Source: Clostridia bacterium (lineage in GTDB: Bacteria > Bacillota > Clostridia > UBA1381). Taken from it: a stretch of DNA of 8,350 bases. Below the pieces are notes generated by a model. That model saw only the letters and a program-made list of their open reading frames with translations. It had not been told where the DNA came from and searched no databases. Position numbers and translations under genes: made by a program. Numbering within the stretch: the stretch's first letter is position 1; the number at the start of each line of letters is the position of its first letter. The stretch spans positions 1 to 8,350 of the forward strand of contig RQCD01000025.1 in the NCBI GenBank assembly GCA_008668455.1, written 5' to 3'. This document shows, piece after piece, positions 1 to 6,115 of this stretch.

Positions 1-26
1 ACGAAAGACAAAATAAGGGGGACATT

Positions 27-560
27 ATGGCACAGCAAGAAAAAGACCCGGTTGCGGTGTTTGAACAGCTTTACATAAAATACCGCATACTGCTGCATCA
101 GGTTGCATATTCGTTATCTAATGACAATTTTCTCTCCGAGGATATGGTGCACGAAGCTTTTTCCTGGATCATTGCACATCCTGACGCACTGACAGAACGA
201 AGCCATACGCAAATTAAAAATCTACTGTGCATGATCTGCCGTTCCAGAACGATCAGCGCACTCCGGAAATTAAAGCTGGAGTCTCCGCTGGATGAGCTGA
301 TGGACTGTCCGGCAATGGATGAATCTTTTTCAAACCCCTTAAATTTAGTCCTCCGGAAAGAAAGCATTTCGATCGTCATGCAGATTGTTTCAGAGCTTGG
401 TCAGGTGGAACAGGACATATTTCTGCTCTCCTCCGCATACCGGCTAAAGGCTGACGTGATTGCCGAGCTTTACGGCGTAGAGGCGTCTTTTATCTACAAA
501 ATCAACGAAAAAACAAAATGCTATATCGCAAAAGAGCTGCAAAGAAGGGAGATGATATGA
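27..560 (+). CDS. ECF-like RNA polymerase sigma factor
   Basis: This 177-aa protein has the two-domain layout of an extracytoplasmic-function sigma-70 factor. Residues about 11-82 fit region 2: FEQLYIKYR, then SEDMVHEAF (the typical acidic ED-x-hydrophobic segment), then a basic ISALRKLK end. Residues about 119-172 fit region 4, with a helix-turn-helix around DVIAELYGVEASFIYKI that would contact the -35 element. A linker lies between them. The length is normal for the family. The start follows an AAGGGGG ribosome binding site (15-21) at 5-nt spacing. The stop is 1 nt before the next gene, a probable membrane anti-sigma factor, which strongly supports the sigma assignment. Region 4 is less canonical than in well-known ECF factors, so a diverged sigma-like regulator is the alternative. 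Only 26 nt lie upstream, so the promoter cannot be judged. Confidence 0.8.
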   Translation: MAQQEKDPVAVFEQLYIKYRILLHQVAYSLSNDNFLSEDMVHEAFSWIIAHPDALTERSHTQIKNLLCMICRSRTISALRKLKLESPLDELMDCPAMDESFSNPLNLVLRKESISIVMQIVSELGQVEQDIFLLSSAYRLKADVIAELYGVEASFIYKINEKTKCYIAKELQRREMI

Positions 561-561
561 C

Positions 562-1236
562 ATGGCACAGGACGAAATTTTTGAAAAGCTTTTTAACGAA
601 ATGATTGACGAAGCAGCAAGACAGATGTCCGAGCAGGATCATGAGGACATTCCCCTGGCAGAGGTGCATTTCTCGCCGGAGCATGAGAAAAAAATGCAGG
701 AGCTGTTTCAAAAAGAACACCAGAAAAATCAGAAGAAGAAACATTCTGCTCACACAAAGCGGCTGCTTTGCGTCCTGATTGCATGCATGATCGTTTCTGT
801 TGGCGGTGTATGCAGTGTTGGCGCATGGCGCATCCGTCTGATGAATTTTTTCTTTACCCCAGAAAATCCAAACACCAACTTTACATTTAATGATGAATAT
901 GCACACGTTTACTCTGATGAAACAATTTACCTAGGTTATGTACCAGATGGATATGTGCTAACAGATCGCTCAGATGTTTATCCTTATATATCACGCATGT
1001 TTTCAAACGGAGAAAAAAACTTTGATTTGTCCATCTATGATATTAATGAACAACTATCCATTGACACCGAAGATGGGACATTGGAGGAAATTACAATTAA
1101 TGGGATGAAAGGTGTAACTACCTCCTCCAATTTGATTAATTCTGTCATTCTTTATGATGACAATTTAATTTACTGTTTTTCAGGTAATATTGCACAAAGT
1201 GAGATTATAAAAATTGCACAAGGTTACCAAAAATAA
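562..1236 (+). CDS. Single-pass membrane anti-sigma factor, DUF4367-type
   Basis: This 224-aa protein probably holds the upstream sigma factor inactive at the membrane and releases it on an outside signal. Residues 1-67 are a charged cytoplasmic part containing FSPEHEKKMQELF, a segment common before the membrane helix in Firmicute anti-sigma proteins. A lysine-rich stretch (about 51-67) is followed by one membrane helix (about 68-88). Residues about 94-224 are extracytoplasmic and resemble DUF4367: GYVPDGYVL, IDTEDGTLEEITINGMKG, and a C-terminal FSGNIAQSEIIKIAQGY. An AGGGAG site (546-551) lies inside the end of the sigma gene, and the genes are 1 nt apart, so they are co-translated. GC drops from 49% (601-840) to 32.5% (841-1200) at the end of the membrane helix, suggesting the outer domain has a different history. 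Pfam membership is recalled from sequence pattern, not searched. Confidence 0.75.
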   Translation: MAQDEIFEKLFNEMIDEAARQMSEQDHEDIPLAEVHFSPEHEKKMQELFQKEHQKNQKKKHSAHTKRLLCVLIACMIVSVGGVCSVGAWRIRLMNFFFTPENPNTNFTFNDEYAHVYSDETIYLGYVPDGYVLTDRSDVYPYISRMFSNGEKNFDLSIYDINEQLSIDTEDGTLEEITINGMKGVTTSSNLINSVILYDDNLIYCFSGNIAQSEIIKIAQGYQK

Positions 1237-1247
1237 TTTTTTTTAAA

Positions 1248-1273
1248 AAATTTTCGGAAATTTTCGGTTTTCG
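1248..1273 (+). repeat. Tandem AAATTTTCGG repeat, possible sigma or regulator site
   Basis: AAATTTTCGG occurs twice head to tail (1248-1257 and 1258-1267) and is followed by a partial third copy, TTTTCG, at 1268-1273. The period is 10 bp, about one helical turn, so a protein could contact the same face of the DNA at each copy. The array ends about 6 bp before the putative TATTAT -10 region. The repeat itself is directly visible; a binding role is inference. Confidence 0.4.
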
Positions 1274-1366
1274 TGCGTTATTATATATAGAAGCATGTTT
1301 CGACAGCATACAACAAAATTTTTCAAAAACGATCAAAAACAATAAAGCTGTTTTACCGAAAAAATT

Positions 1367-1373
1367 AGGAGGG
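1367..1373 (+). promoter_or_regulatory. Strong ribosome binding site of the secreted-protein gene
   Basis: AGGAGGG lies 7 nt before the ATG at 1381, in an A/T-rich and probably unstructured context. It is the strongest site of the three left-hand genes, suggesting the secreted protein is made in larger amounts than the sigma/anti-sigma pair. Confidence 0.8.
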
Positions 1374-1380
1374 AATTTTT

Positions 1381-1833
1381 ATGAAAAAAACACATTTAAA
1401 AAAACTCATGGCAGTTGGTCTTTCTGCCATGCTGAGCCTCAGTGCCTTTGCCGCTGCTCCTGCATTTGCAGAACCAACAGAGAACATGCCAGAAAAACTT
1501 CGCGATATTGTACCTTTTAATATTGTGATTACCAAAACAAGCAATGCATTGTCTATCGTAAGCGGACAAACCCTAAGATGCCACGCCGAAACCTCTGTAG
1601 CCAGCGGCAACAATGCCGGTCTGACTATGGAACTACAACAACAGCAACAGAATAGCAAATGGCAAACTATTAAAACCTGGAGCAATTCCGGCGGCACTAA
1701 AACAACATTAGACGAAACCTATACCGTTTCTGCTGGCTATTCCTATCAGTTGAAACTGACGCACCGCGGCTTTAACAGCGCGTGGACGTTATTAGAAACA
1801 ATTACGAAATATAGCAATACCGTATCCCTATAA
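1381..1833 (+). CDS. Small secreted protein of unknown function
   Basis: This 150-aa protein starts with a textbook Sec signal peptide: a basic start (MKKTHLKK), a hydrophobic core (about 9-24) and an AFA cleavage site after residue 30. The mature part is about 120 aa, with no membrane anchor, lipobox or sortase motif. It looks beta-rich, with alternating strands around TLRCHAETSVAS, TMELQQQQQNSKWQTIKTW, YTVSAGYSYQLKLTHRG and the C-terminal TKYSNTVSL. The pattern LQ...W.TIKTW...V..GY.Y.LK..H resembles small secreted proteins of gut Clostridia that carry a DUF (perhaps DUF6147); that name is from memory. A run of five glutamines is encoded by mixed CAA/CAG codons at about residues 83-87. It follows the sigma/anti-sigma pair on the same strand and may be its output. 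The molecular role is unknown. Confidence 0.75.
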   Translation: MKKTHLKKLMAVGLSAMLSLSAFAAAPAFAEPTENMPEKLRDIVPFNIVITKTSNALSIVSGQTLRCHAETSVASGNNAGLTMELQQQQQNSKWQTIKTWSNSGGTKTTLDETYTVSAGYSYQLKLTHRGFNSAWTLLETITKYSNTVSL

Positions 1834-2031
1834 ACCCCTGATGGGGCGGGTGGTTTGGGAATGGAATTTTATGTACTCCTGCCAGGTCGAGGATAGCTTT
1901 GTATTCACCATCTTCTTTCTGTCAGTCCAGACAGGAGGCACAAAAATTTCAGAAGCTTGCTGTTTTATCCGTAAAATCAGGTTTTCTCATTATCCTGCGA
2001 ATATCAGTCACATAAAACAGCAAACAAAAAG
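1834..2031. other. Intergenic region between convergent gene groups
   Basis: About 200 bp lie between the stop of the secreted-protein gene and the shared terminator. A plus-strand open frame runs through it (1841-2113), but it has no ribosome binding site, no family-like sequence, and it crosses the terminator into the opposite gene, so I do not accept it. The only structure seen is a modest hairpin at 1915-1938. If the phage block ends nearby, an attachment site could lie here, but the other prophage end is not in the window and no site can be named. Confidence 0.5.
1915..1938. repeat. Short inverted repeat (hairpin), role unknown
   Basis: CTGTC (1919-1923) pairs with GACAG (1930-1934) around a 6-nt loop. 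The stem extends outward to 1915/1938 with two G-U wobble pairs, giving about nine pairs in RNA from the plus strand. No T-run follows on either strand, so it is not a typical terminator. It may be a 3'-end stabilising structure or chance. Confidence 0.3.
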
Positions 2032-2070
2032 CCGTGGACGCAAGCTCCCTTTGCGATCCACGGTTTTTTT
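2026..2070. terminator. Bidirectional rho-independent terminator
   Basis: CCGTGGA (2032-2038) pairs with TCCACGG (2057-2063), and the stem continues with CGCAA (2039-2043) against TTGCG (2051-2055) past one bulged A at 2056. Seven Ts (2064-2070) follow on the plus strand. On the minus strand the stem is followed by CTTTTTGTTT. It therefore works in both directions, ending the plus-strand cassette and the minus-strand phage operon. The phage operon's last stop codon (2071-2073) directly abuts it. Confidence 0.9.
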
Positions 2071-3210
2071 CTACTTGAGCGACGCGCGGTATGCCGCAAG
2101 CGCCCGGTTATAATCATACTGCAACCCTTTAGACGCTGCGTCATTTCTTGCCCTTTGCTCTAATTCTGCCTGCTTTTGCATGCGATCCAGCCAGCTCTTA
2201 TAGTCCAGCTGCGGAATCTCCACCTCCTGGAAATACTGCCTGCTCTGCGCGTTTTTAATATCATCCGGCGACGGATAGCTGCCGTCCGCATTCTGCGGAA
2301 TATTTAAAAGCGCAATTTCCTCCGCTGTGAAATATCCGCGCCGATCTGCATTCTGCCATGCATAATTCCAAAGCTTCTGATCCTGATTTTCTGCCGAATA
2401 CCCGGCTTTCTGCTGCTGAATCTCCAGATTCTGCAAAAATTTCTCGTCTGCCTGCCGCTGCTCGGTTCTTTTTCGCTCCGCATCCACCCAGCTCCGGTAG
2501 TCTGCCTTTGCCTGCTCATTCTGCTCCTGCATCCGCTTCCAGTCTGCCGCCGCAAGCTCGGAAAGCTTGGAATAGCTCTGGCTGTCCCGTTCATAATCGC
2601 CCTGATAGCGTTCATAGGAATTCTGCGCAAGCTTCGGAATCTGATCTGAAAGCTTTGCTAAATACTGCCCCAACTGCTGATTGGCAACGGTGACCGCCGC
2701 AGAGGTCATATTGCCGCGGTTTCTCGCAGCCATTTCTGCTAATGCATTCCGGTATGCCTGCATGCCCTCGCGCTCATACTGCGCCTTGTATGCCTGATAT
2801 GCCGGATCCTGCTCGGGAATGTATTTCCACTCCTTTCGGTTCTGCAAATGATTCACGCTGTCGTTTAAGCGCGCCGCATACTTGTCGTTCCAGCTGTTCT
2901 CCAGCTGCTTTGCCGTTTTGATTCCATTCCGGTCTAACACATTCTGGTATGCTCTGTCTAACACGTCCTGACTGACCACTGCACGGTCTCCGTCCATATA
3001 AGCGGTCGGAACTGCCTGTCCGTTCACCGTCACGGTTTTACTCTTTGCAGAATAGCCTAACGCCGGAATTCCTGCCGGCGCTGCATAGTCGGTTGCCCGG
3101 ACAAGCGTTCCGTTCCCTGCGCTTTTTTTCCGGAATGCGTCTGCCAGATTATTCGCCGCCTTCTTCGATGCCCGTTTCAGCCGGTCTGACGGTGTTGTCT
3201 GATAACCCAT
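2071..3210 (-). CDS. Probable internal virion/ejection protein of a podovirus-like prophage
   Basis: This 379-aa protein is the last gene of the phage operon. The start follows AAAGGAG (3220-3226) with 9-nt spacing. It overlaps the end of the portal gene by 62 nt in another frame. Residues 1-30 are basic and helical. Residues about 50-90 (GYSAKSKTVTVNGQAVP...DGDRAVVS) look like a small beta domain. From about 100 on it is rich in A, Q, E, K and Y and largely helical or coiled. The stretch AYQAYKAQYEREGMQAY...MTSAAVTVANQ and DQIPKLAQNSYERYQGDY recalls a pattern in Firmicute podophage proteins encoded near the portal. DYRSW (237-241) and DYKSW (336-340) head two similar basic/Gln-rich segments. 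Length, helicity and position fit an ejection or scaffold-like virion protein. No enzyme motif is seen. The function is inference. Confidence 0.6.
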   Translation of the reverse strand: MGYQTTPSDRLKRASKKAANNLADAFRKKSAGNGTLVRATDYAAPAGIPALGYSAKSKTVTVNGQAVPTAYMDGDRAVVSQDVLDRAYQNVLDRNGIKTAKQLENSWNDKYAARLNDSVNHLQNRKEWKYIPEQDPAYQAYKAQYEREGMQAYRNALAEMAARNRGNMTSAAVTVANQQLGQYLAKLSDQIPKLAQNSYERYQGDYERDSQSYSKLSELAAADWKRMQEQNEQAKADYRSWVDAERKRTEQRQADEKFLQNLEIQQQKAGYSAENQDQKLWNYAWQNADRRGYFTAEEIALLNIPQNADGSYPSPDDIKNAQSRQYFQEVEIPQLDYKSWLDRMQKQAELEQRARNDAASKGLQYDYNRALAAYRASLK

Positions 3211-4810
3211 ATTCTGTTGCTCCTTTCAGTTTCTTTAAATTTTCCATTAATCGTTCCTTGCCGTCAAAATTCATGCTCTCCAGCGCGGCAAGCGCCATTT
3301 CAGTCTGCCCAGGCTGGAAAAATCCGTTTTTCCAAAGCTCCAATACAACCTGATTGTTCTTTTCCCGGGAATTAGGACTGTTTCGTTTCGGAATAATCTC
3401 AATATCAAATTCCGCTCTCCGGCATTTGACGGCAACCGGAAAGCCGAGCGCGTCTCTCTCATAATCCACATGCGTCATCAGCGCATTGGAAAACTGCGCA
3501 AATTCAATATTCCCCAATTCATTTGTAATCCGATAGATTCTCTCTGCCGAGTAAAATTCACGGATCAGCTCCACGCACATCACAATCAGCTCCTTGTACG
3601 CGTCAAAGCTGTCGTCAATTAAGGATCGGGAAAGCTTTTCCCCTGCCTGCTGCAGGGACGAGATTGCACTTGCAGCCGTCACGCCGCCGGTTGTTCCTCC
3701 CTGCTGAAAGTCCCTGTTTCCGATCACCTCTTTCAGCTCATTGATCTTTTCCAATCGGTGCTGTAAAATGAAATCCGAAAGACCTCCTGCCTGCACCGAC
3801 CGGATATGGCTTTCGTCCAGACTGCCGTCCACATGTACAATATCGCACGACCAATCCTTAAATTCCTCCTCATTGATCGCACCCCGATCCTTGACAAGCC
3901 ACCGCTGCTTTCCGGACAGCGCCGCATTTTTTAAGATAATGCCGTCCAGCTGATCTACATACATCTGCGGATTCCGGATAATATCCACAATGCCGTAGCC
4001 AAACGGACAATCCTCCTGCGGATACAAAACGTCAAAGACAACCGGATAAAGTCCGTGCGCGTAGATTCCCTTTTCATAGCCGGGAATATCCTCGCTTGCG
4101 TCGATCACCTGTCCGCGCACAAATTTAATCAGGTGTACGCTGCCGTCCGGCTTTTTATAATAGCAGTCTAAAACCTCGCTCCGGTCACGAACTGTTGCCG
4201 GACCGTCAAAGGTGTCCACCGCCGCGTCACCCTCAAAAAGCGGAGCAAATTCCGGATACTGATTCCGGAGCACCGCATTGTCAATCGCCTGCGAAAGAAA
4301 TAAAAACTGCGATTCCTGCACATCCGGAATTTTCATGTCGCAATAGACGCTTAAAATATTTAATGCCTGCAATTCAATATCGTCCTTCTCCGCATTATAA
4401 AACACACCGTAAACACCAGTTCCGAATTTCAGCTTGCGCCGCCAGTTTCTCTTGTAACACTTCTTAAATCCGCTCAGATCCAGCTGAACCGGCAGAATTT
4501 TGGATAAAAGCTGCGCCGTCTGCGTGTCGCTCGGCTCACGCTCCAAAACCGTCGGAACCGGAAAATTGTCAATCGCATCCGCATATTTATTTTCAATCGC
4601 CGAGAAAACATATGCTGTGGCGCTGTTTAACGTGTTAGAATCCGGACGGTAGACCGGATCGCAGTTGACCTCATGCCAACGCTTATACCAGCGGTCATTT
4701 TCACAAATCCGGTCGTTTAAGCCTTGCTTGTCTGCCTTGTATACCTCATAGGCTGAAAGCGCTTTTTCGATCAGCTCCTCTGAAACCCTTCCACGATAAG
4801 TATACTCCAT
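3149..4810 (-). CDS. Phage portal protein, P22-like (podovirus type)
   Basis: The 553-aa protein would form the dodecameric ring at the capsid vertex through which DNA enters and leaves. Its length is typical for short-tailed phage portals. Recognisable parts are an N-terminal NDRWYKRWHEVN segment (about 38-49), the NWRRKLKFGTGVYGVFYN core (about 122-139), PFGYGIVDIIRNPQMYVDQL (about 269-288) and the loop-helix GGTTGGVTAASAISSLQQAG (371-390). The last of these is typical of P22-like portals in Firmicute prophages. A long helix follows (about 391-420), then an acidic tail. The start has AAAGGAG (4820-4826) with 9-nt spacing, and its ATG overlaps the amidase stop as TGATG, giving translational coupling. 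Oddly, it lies downstream of the lysis genes rather than next to a terminase. The portal assignment is strong; the P22-like subtype is from pattern memory. Confidence 0.85.
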   Translation of the reverse strand: MEYTYRGRVSEELIEKALSAYEVYKADKQGLNDRICENDRWYKRWHEVNCDPVYRPDSNTLNSATAYVFSAIENKYADAIDNFPVPTVLEREPSDTQTAQLLSKILPVQLDLSGFKKCYKRNWRRKLKFGTGVYGVFYNAEKDDIELQALNILSVYCDMKIPDVQESQFLFLSQAIDNAVLRNQYPEFAPLFEGDAAVDTFDGPATVRDRSEVLDCYYKKPDGSVHLIKFVRGQVIDASEDIPGYEKGIYAHGLYPVVFDVLYPQEDCPFGYGIVDIIRNPQMYVDQLDGIILKNAALSGKQRWLVKDRGAINEEEFKDWSCDIVHVDGSLDESHIRSVQAGGLSDFILQHRLEKINELKEVIGNRDFQQGGTTGGVTAASAISSLQQAGEKLSRSLIDDSFDAYKELIVMCVELIREFYSAERIYRITNELGNIEFAQFSNALMTHVDYERDALGFPVAVKCRRAEFDIEIIPKRNSPNSREKNNQVVLELWKNGFFQPGQTEMALAALESMNFDGKERLMENLKKLKGATEYGLSDNTVRPAETGIEEGGE

Positions 4811-5529
4811 CAGCCCTCACTCCTTTCCTCATAAAGTCCGAGCCGGTCGTGCAGAACGAGAATCCGGAGCATATCCTCACTTAGATTCAGCTCCCCCTGC
4901 TCATTTCCCGAAAGCACACCGCGCCGGCAAAGCTTTCGGACCGTCTCCTGCGCCCATGCCGGAAGGTTTTGGTCAATATAATTATACCGTCCGTTTCCTT
5001 CAAGCGCGGCAATTCTTTTTTCTAAATTATTATCCATTGCTTTGTCCAATGCCTCCTTAAATCTGATCCACTCCTCCGGATGCCGCACCATCGGTTCGGG
5101 ACATAATTTTCCGGTAACATCATAATGCCGGAGAACATGTTCCGAATCAATACCGTAAATCCCCATCAGCCGCTTTACCAGCACAATTGCTCTGCCAATG
5201 GTTTTTGGGGGAATATAAAATTCCCCGTTTTTCACCTTAGAGCATAGCTCAATTCCGATACTGTTTCCATTACGGCATTTCGGATGCCGATAGCTTTTTG
5301 CGCCGCAGTGCCATGCCGTATCTCCCAAAAGAACGCTCTGCACAATTTCATTCTCATCCACAAAGAAATGCGCCGATGTCCTGACGGCATTTTTTGCAAA
5401 ATAGTTTGCATTTCCGCGCGCTGTGTCGCCGTTATTCCCGGTATAATGCACCACAATGTATGAAATCTTTCCGTTTCTTCCCAATGTGTAATTTTTACGC
5501 AGACAAGGAAGATTTGTATGAATCGTCAT
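4810..5529 (-). CDS. Endolysin: N-acetylmuramoyl-L-alanine amidase (Amidase_2) with C-terminal cell-wall module
   Basis: This 239-aa zinc amidase cuts the bond between MurNAc and L-alanine in peptidoglycan to release phage. The catalytic part covers about residues 12-160. Zinc ligands match the T7 lysozyme pattern: H28 (VVHYTGN), H135 and C143 (HYDVTGKLC), with K141 as the catalytic lysine. GNSIGIEL (88-95) is a family signature. Residues about 180-233 (YNYIDQNLPAWAQETVRKL...LNLSEDMLRILVLHDRLGLY) form an SLH-like helical module seen in lysins of Clostridia phages, probably for wall binding. An in-frame ATG lies 27 nt further upstream (5556), but I chose 5529 because AAAGGA (5537-5542) sits 7 nt before it and the sequence starts like relatives from there. 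No signal peptide is present, so export depends on the holin. It overlaps the holin gene by 35 nt. Confidence 0.92.
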   Translation of the reverse strand: MTIHTNLPCLRKNYTLGRNGKISYIVVHYTGNNGDTARGNANYFAKNAVRTSAHFFVDENEIVQSVLLGDTAWHCGAKSYRHPKCRNGNSIGIELCSKVKNGEFYIPPKTIGRAIVLVKRLMGIYGIDSEHVLRHYDVTGKLCPEPMVRHPEEWIRFKEALDKAMDNNLEKRIAALEGNGRYNYIDQNLPAWAQETVRKLCRRGVLSGNEQGELNLSEDMLRILVLHDRLGLYEERSEG

Positions 5530-5962
5530 CCTGGTTTCCTTTCTGTTCCACAACAATTTTCAATTTCTCCACAACCGGCTTTAAGAATTTCGGAATCGGC
5601 ACACCGATCCTGGCACAATTTTCTAAAATGCTGATCAACTCATTTAAAATCAGCCAGATAGCTACCATCATTCCAAAAAGATAGCTTTGATTGTAGGTAA
5701 TCCCAGCCGCCTGCAATCCGTTATGCAGAAGCCAGTCCACAACGCCTGCCACTACAACCAAAAGCATATAGCACACCTTTTTGATTGCTCCCCGTTTTCC
5801 AATGCCGGAATTTAATTCCCCAAAAATCCATGCTGCTGTCATCCCCGAAAAGTAATCTAAAATCATACAAAGCATCAGAATCAAAACCGGAATCAGCATT
5901 TTGTTAAAGTACGAAAACAGCATTGCCGCAATCAGCACAAACGCACCTTTTAATTCTTTCAT
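5495..5962 (-). CDS. Phage lysis holin, toxin-secretion/phage-lysis family (Phage_holin_4-like)
   Basis: This 155-aa membrane protein would permeabilise the cytoplasmic membrane so the amidase reaches the wall. Hydrophobic segments lie at about 7-19, 22-45, 63-80 and 94-113. Family-typical motifs are ILDYFSGMTAAW (34-45), the small-residue and basic loop SGIGKRGAIKK (52-62), VDW (75-77) and NELISILENCARIGVPIPKFL (107-127), the last being the clearest signature. The tail is charged and cytoplasmic. The frame extends further upstream, but the start at 5962 is fixed by AGGAGGG (5969-5975) 6 nt before it and by the N-terminus expected for the family. Its ATG overlaps the stop of the 51-aa gene as ATGA, and its end overlaps the amidase start. 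Confidence 0.92.
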   Translation of the reverse strand: MKELKGAFVLIAAMLFSYFNKMLIPVLILMLCMILDYFSGMTAAWIFGELNSGIGKRGAIKKVCYMLLVVVAGVVDWLLHNGLQAAGITYNQSYLFGMMVAIWLILNELISILENCARIGVPIPKFLKPVVEKLKIVVEQKGNQDDDSYKSSLSA

Positions 5963-6114
5963 TTCTGTCCCTCCTCTCCTGTTTCCCGATCCTTCAAAAA
6001 ATAGATCAGCCATAAATTCTGATAAAGCTCTCCGCACCAGGAGGACAGCGCGCGAAGGTCTGCCTCCTGATTACCTGTTTGTTCCGGCGGTTCTCCAACT
6101 GTAAATCTCTGCAT
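5959..6114 (-). CDS. Small phage protein upstream of the holin (51 aa)
   Basis: I read this as a 51-aa protein starting MQRFTVGEPP and ending RETGEEGQK. The frame is open further upstream, but that part is out of style (rich in T, S, I and H) and overlaps the 118-aa gene. The chosen ATG lies 1 nt after the 118-aa gene's TAG (TAGGATG) and ends in an ATGA overlap with the holin, so both ends fit operon packing. Only a weak GGTGGTG site (spacing 5) precedes it, so translation is probably coupled to the gene before. Residues about 20-43 (ADLRALSSWCGELYQNLWLIYFL) form one amphipathic helix. Similar short helical proteins often precede holins in Firmicute phages. The role is unknown; a lysis helper or tail accessory are both possible. 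Confidence 0.65.
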   Translation of the reverse strand: MQRFTVGEPPEQTGNQEADLRALSSWCGELYQNLWLIYFLKDRETGEEGQK

Positions 6115-6115
6115 C

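Larger units (their letters stand above)
1237..1380 (+). promoter_or_regulatory. AT-rich leader and probable promoter region of the secreted-protein gene
   Basis: This 144-bp gap separates the anti-sigma gene from the secreted-protein gene. It is very AT-rich. It contains a tandem 10-bp unit near its start, a TATTATATATA stretch at 1279-1289 that could serve as a -10 element, and a direct repeat of TCAAAAAC at 1323-1330 and 1333-1340. No TTGACA-like -35 is seen at the right distance. The TTTTCGG units just upstream fall where a -35 for an alternative sigma would lie. No GC-rich terminator follows the anti-sigma gene; the only pairing there is A/T-only. Read-through from the sigma operon is therefore also possible. 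The promoter assignment is inference. Confidence 0.35.

Noticed and set aside
11..25. 15-nt identity AAATAAGGGGGACAT between the sigma gene's upstream region and the minus-strand region before the 118-aa gene (6476-6490)
   Set aside because: Both copies are ribosome-binding regions centred on AAGGGGG; similarity is expected from shared function plus chance and does not extend outward.
502..906. Minus-strand open frames opposite the sigma/anti-sigma genes
   Set aside because: Antisense shadows rich in Cys, Phe, His and Leu; the plus-strand genes have clear domains and spacing.
1231..1257. A/T palindrome after the anti-sigma stop as a terminator
   Set aside because: The stem is only A-T pairs with a 2-nt loop and a weak extension, so it would not be stable enough to support termination.
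1621..1660. CAA/CAG-rich stretch in the secreted gene as a hypervariable microsatellite
   Set aside because: Only five glutamine codons with mixed CAA/CAG use; too short and impure to suggest slippage.
1919..1934. CTGTC...GACAG inverted repeat as an attachment-site core or terminator
   Set aside because: No T-run and no second copy in the window; an attachment site cannot be claimed without the other prophage end.
1841..2113. Plus-strand open frame of 90 codons between the convergent gene groups
   Set aside because: No ribosome binding site, no family-like composition, and it runs through the terminator hairpin into the opposite-strand phage gene.
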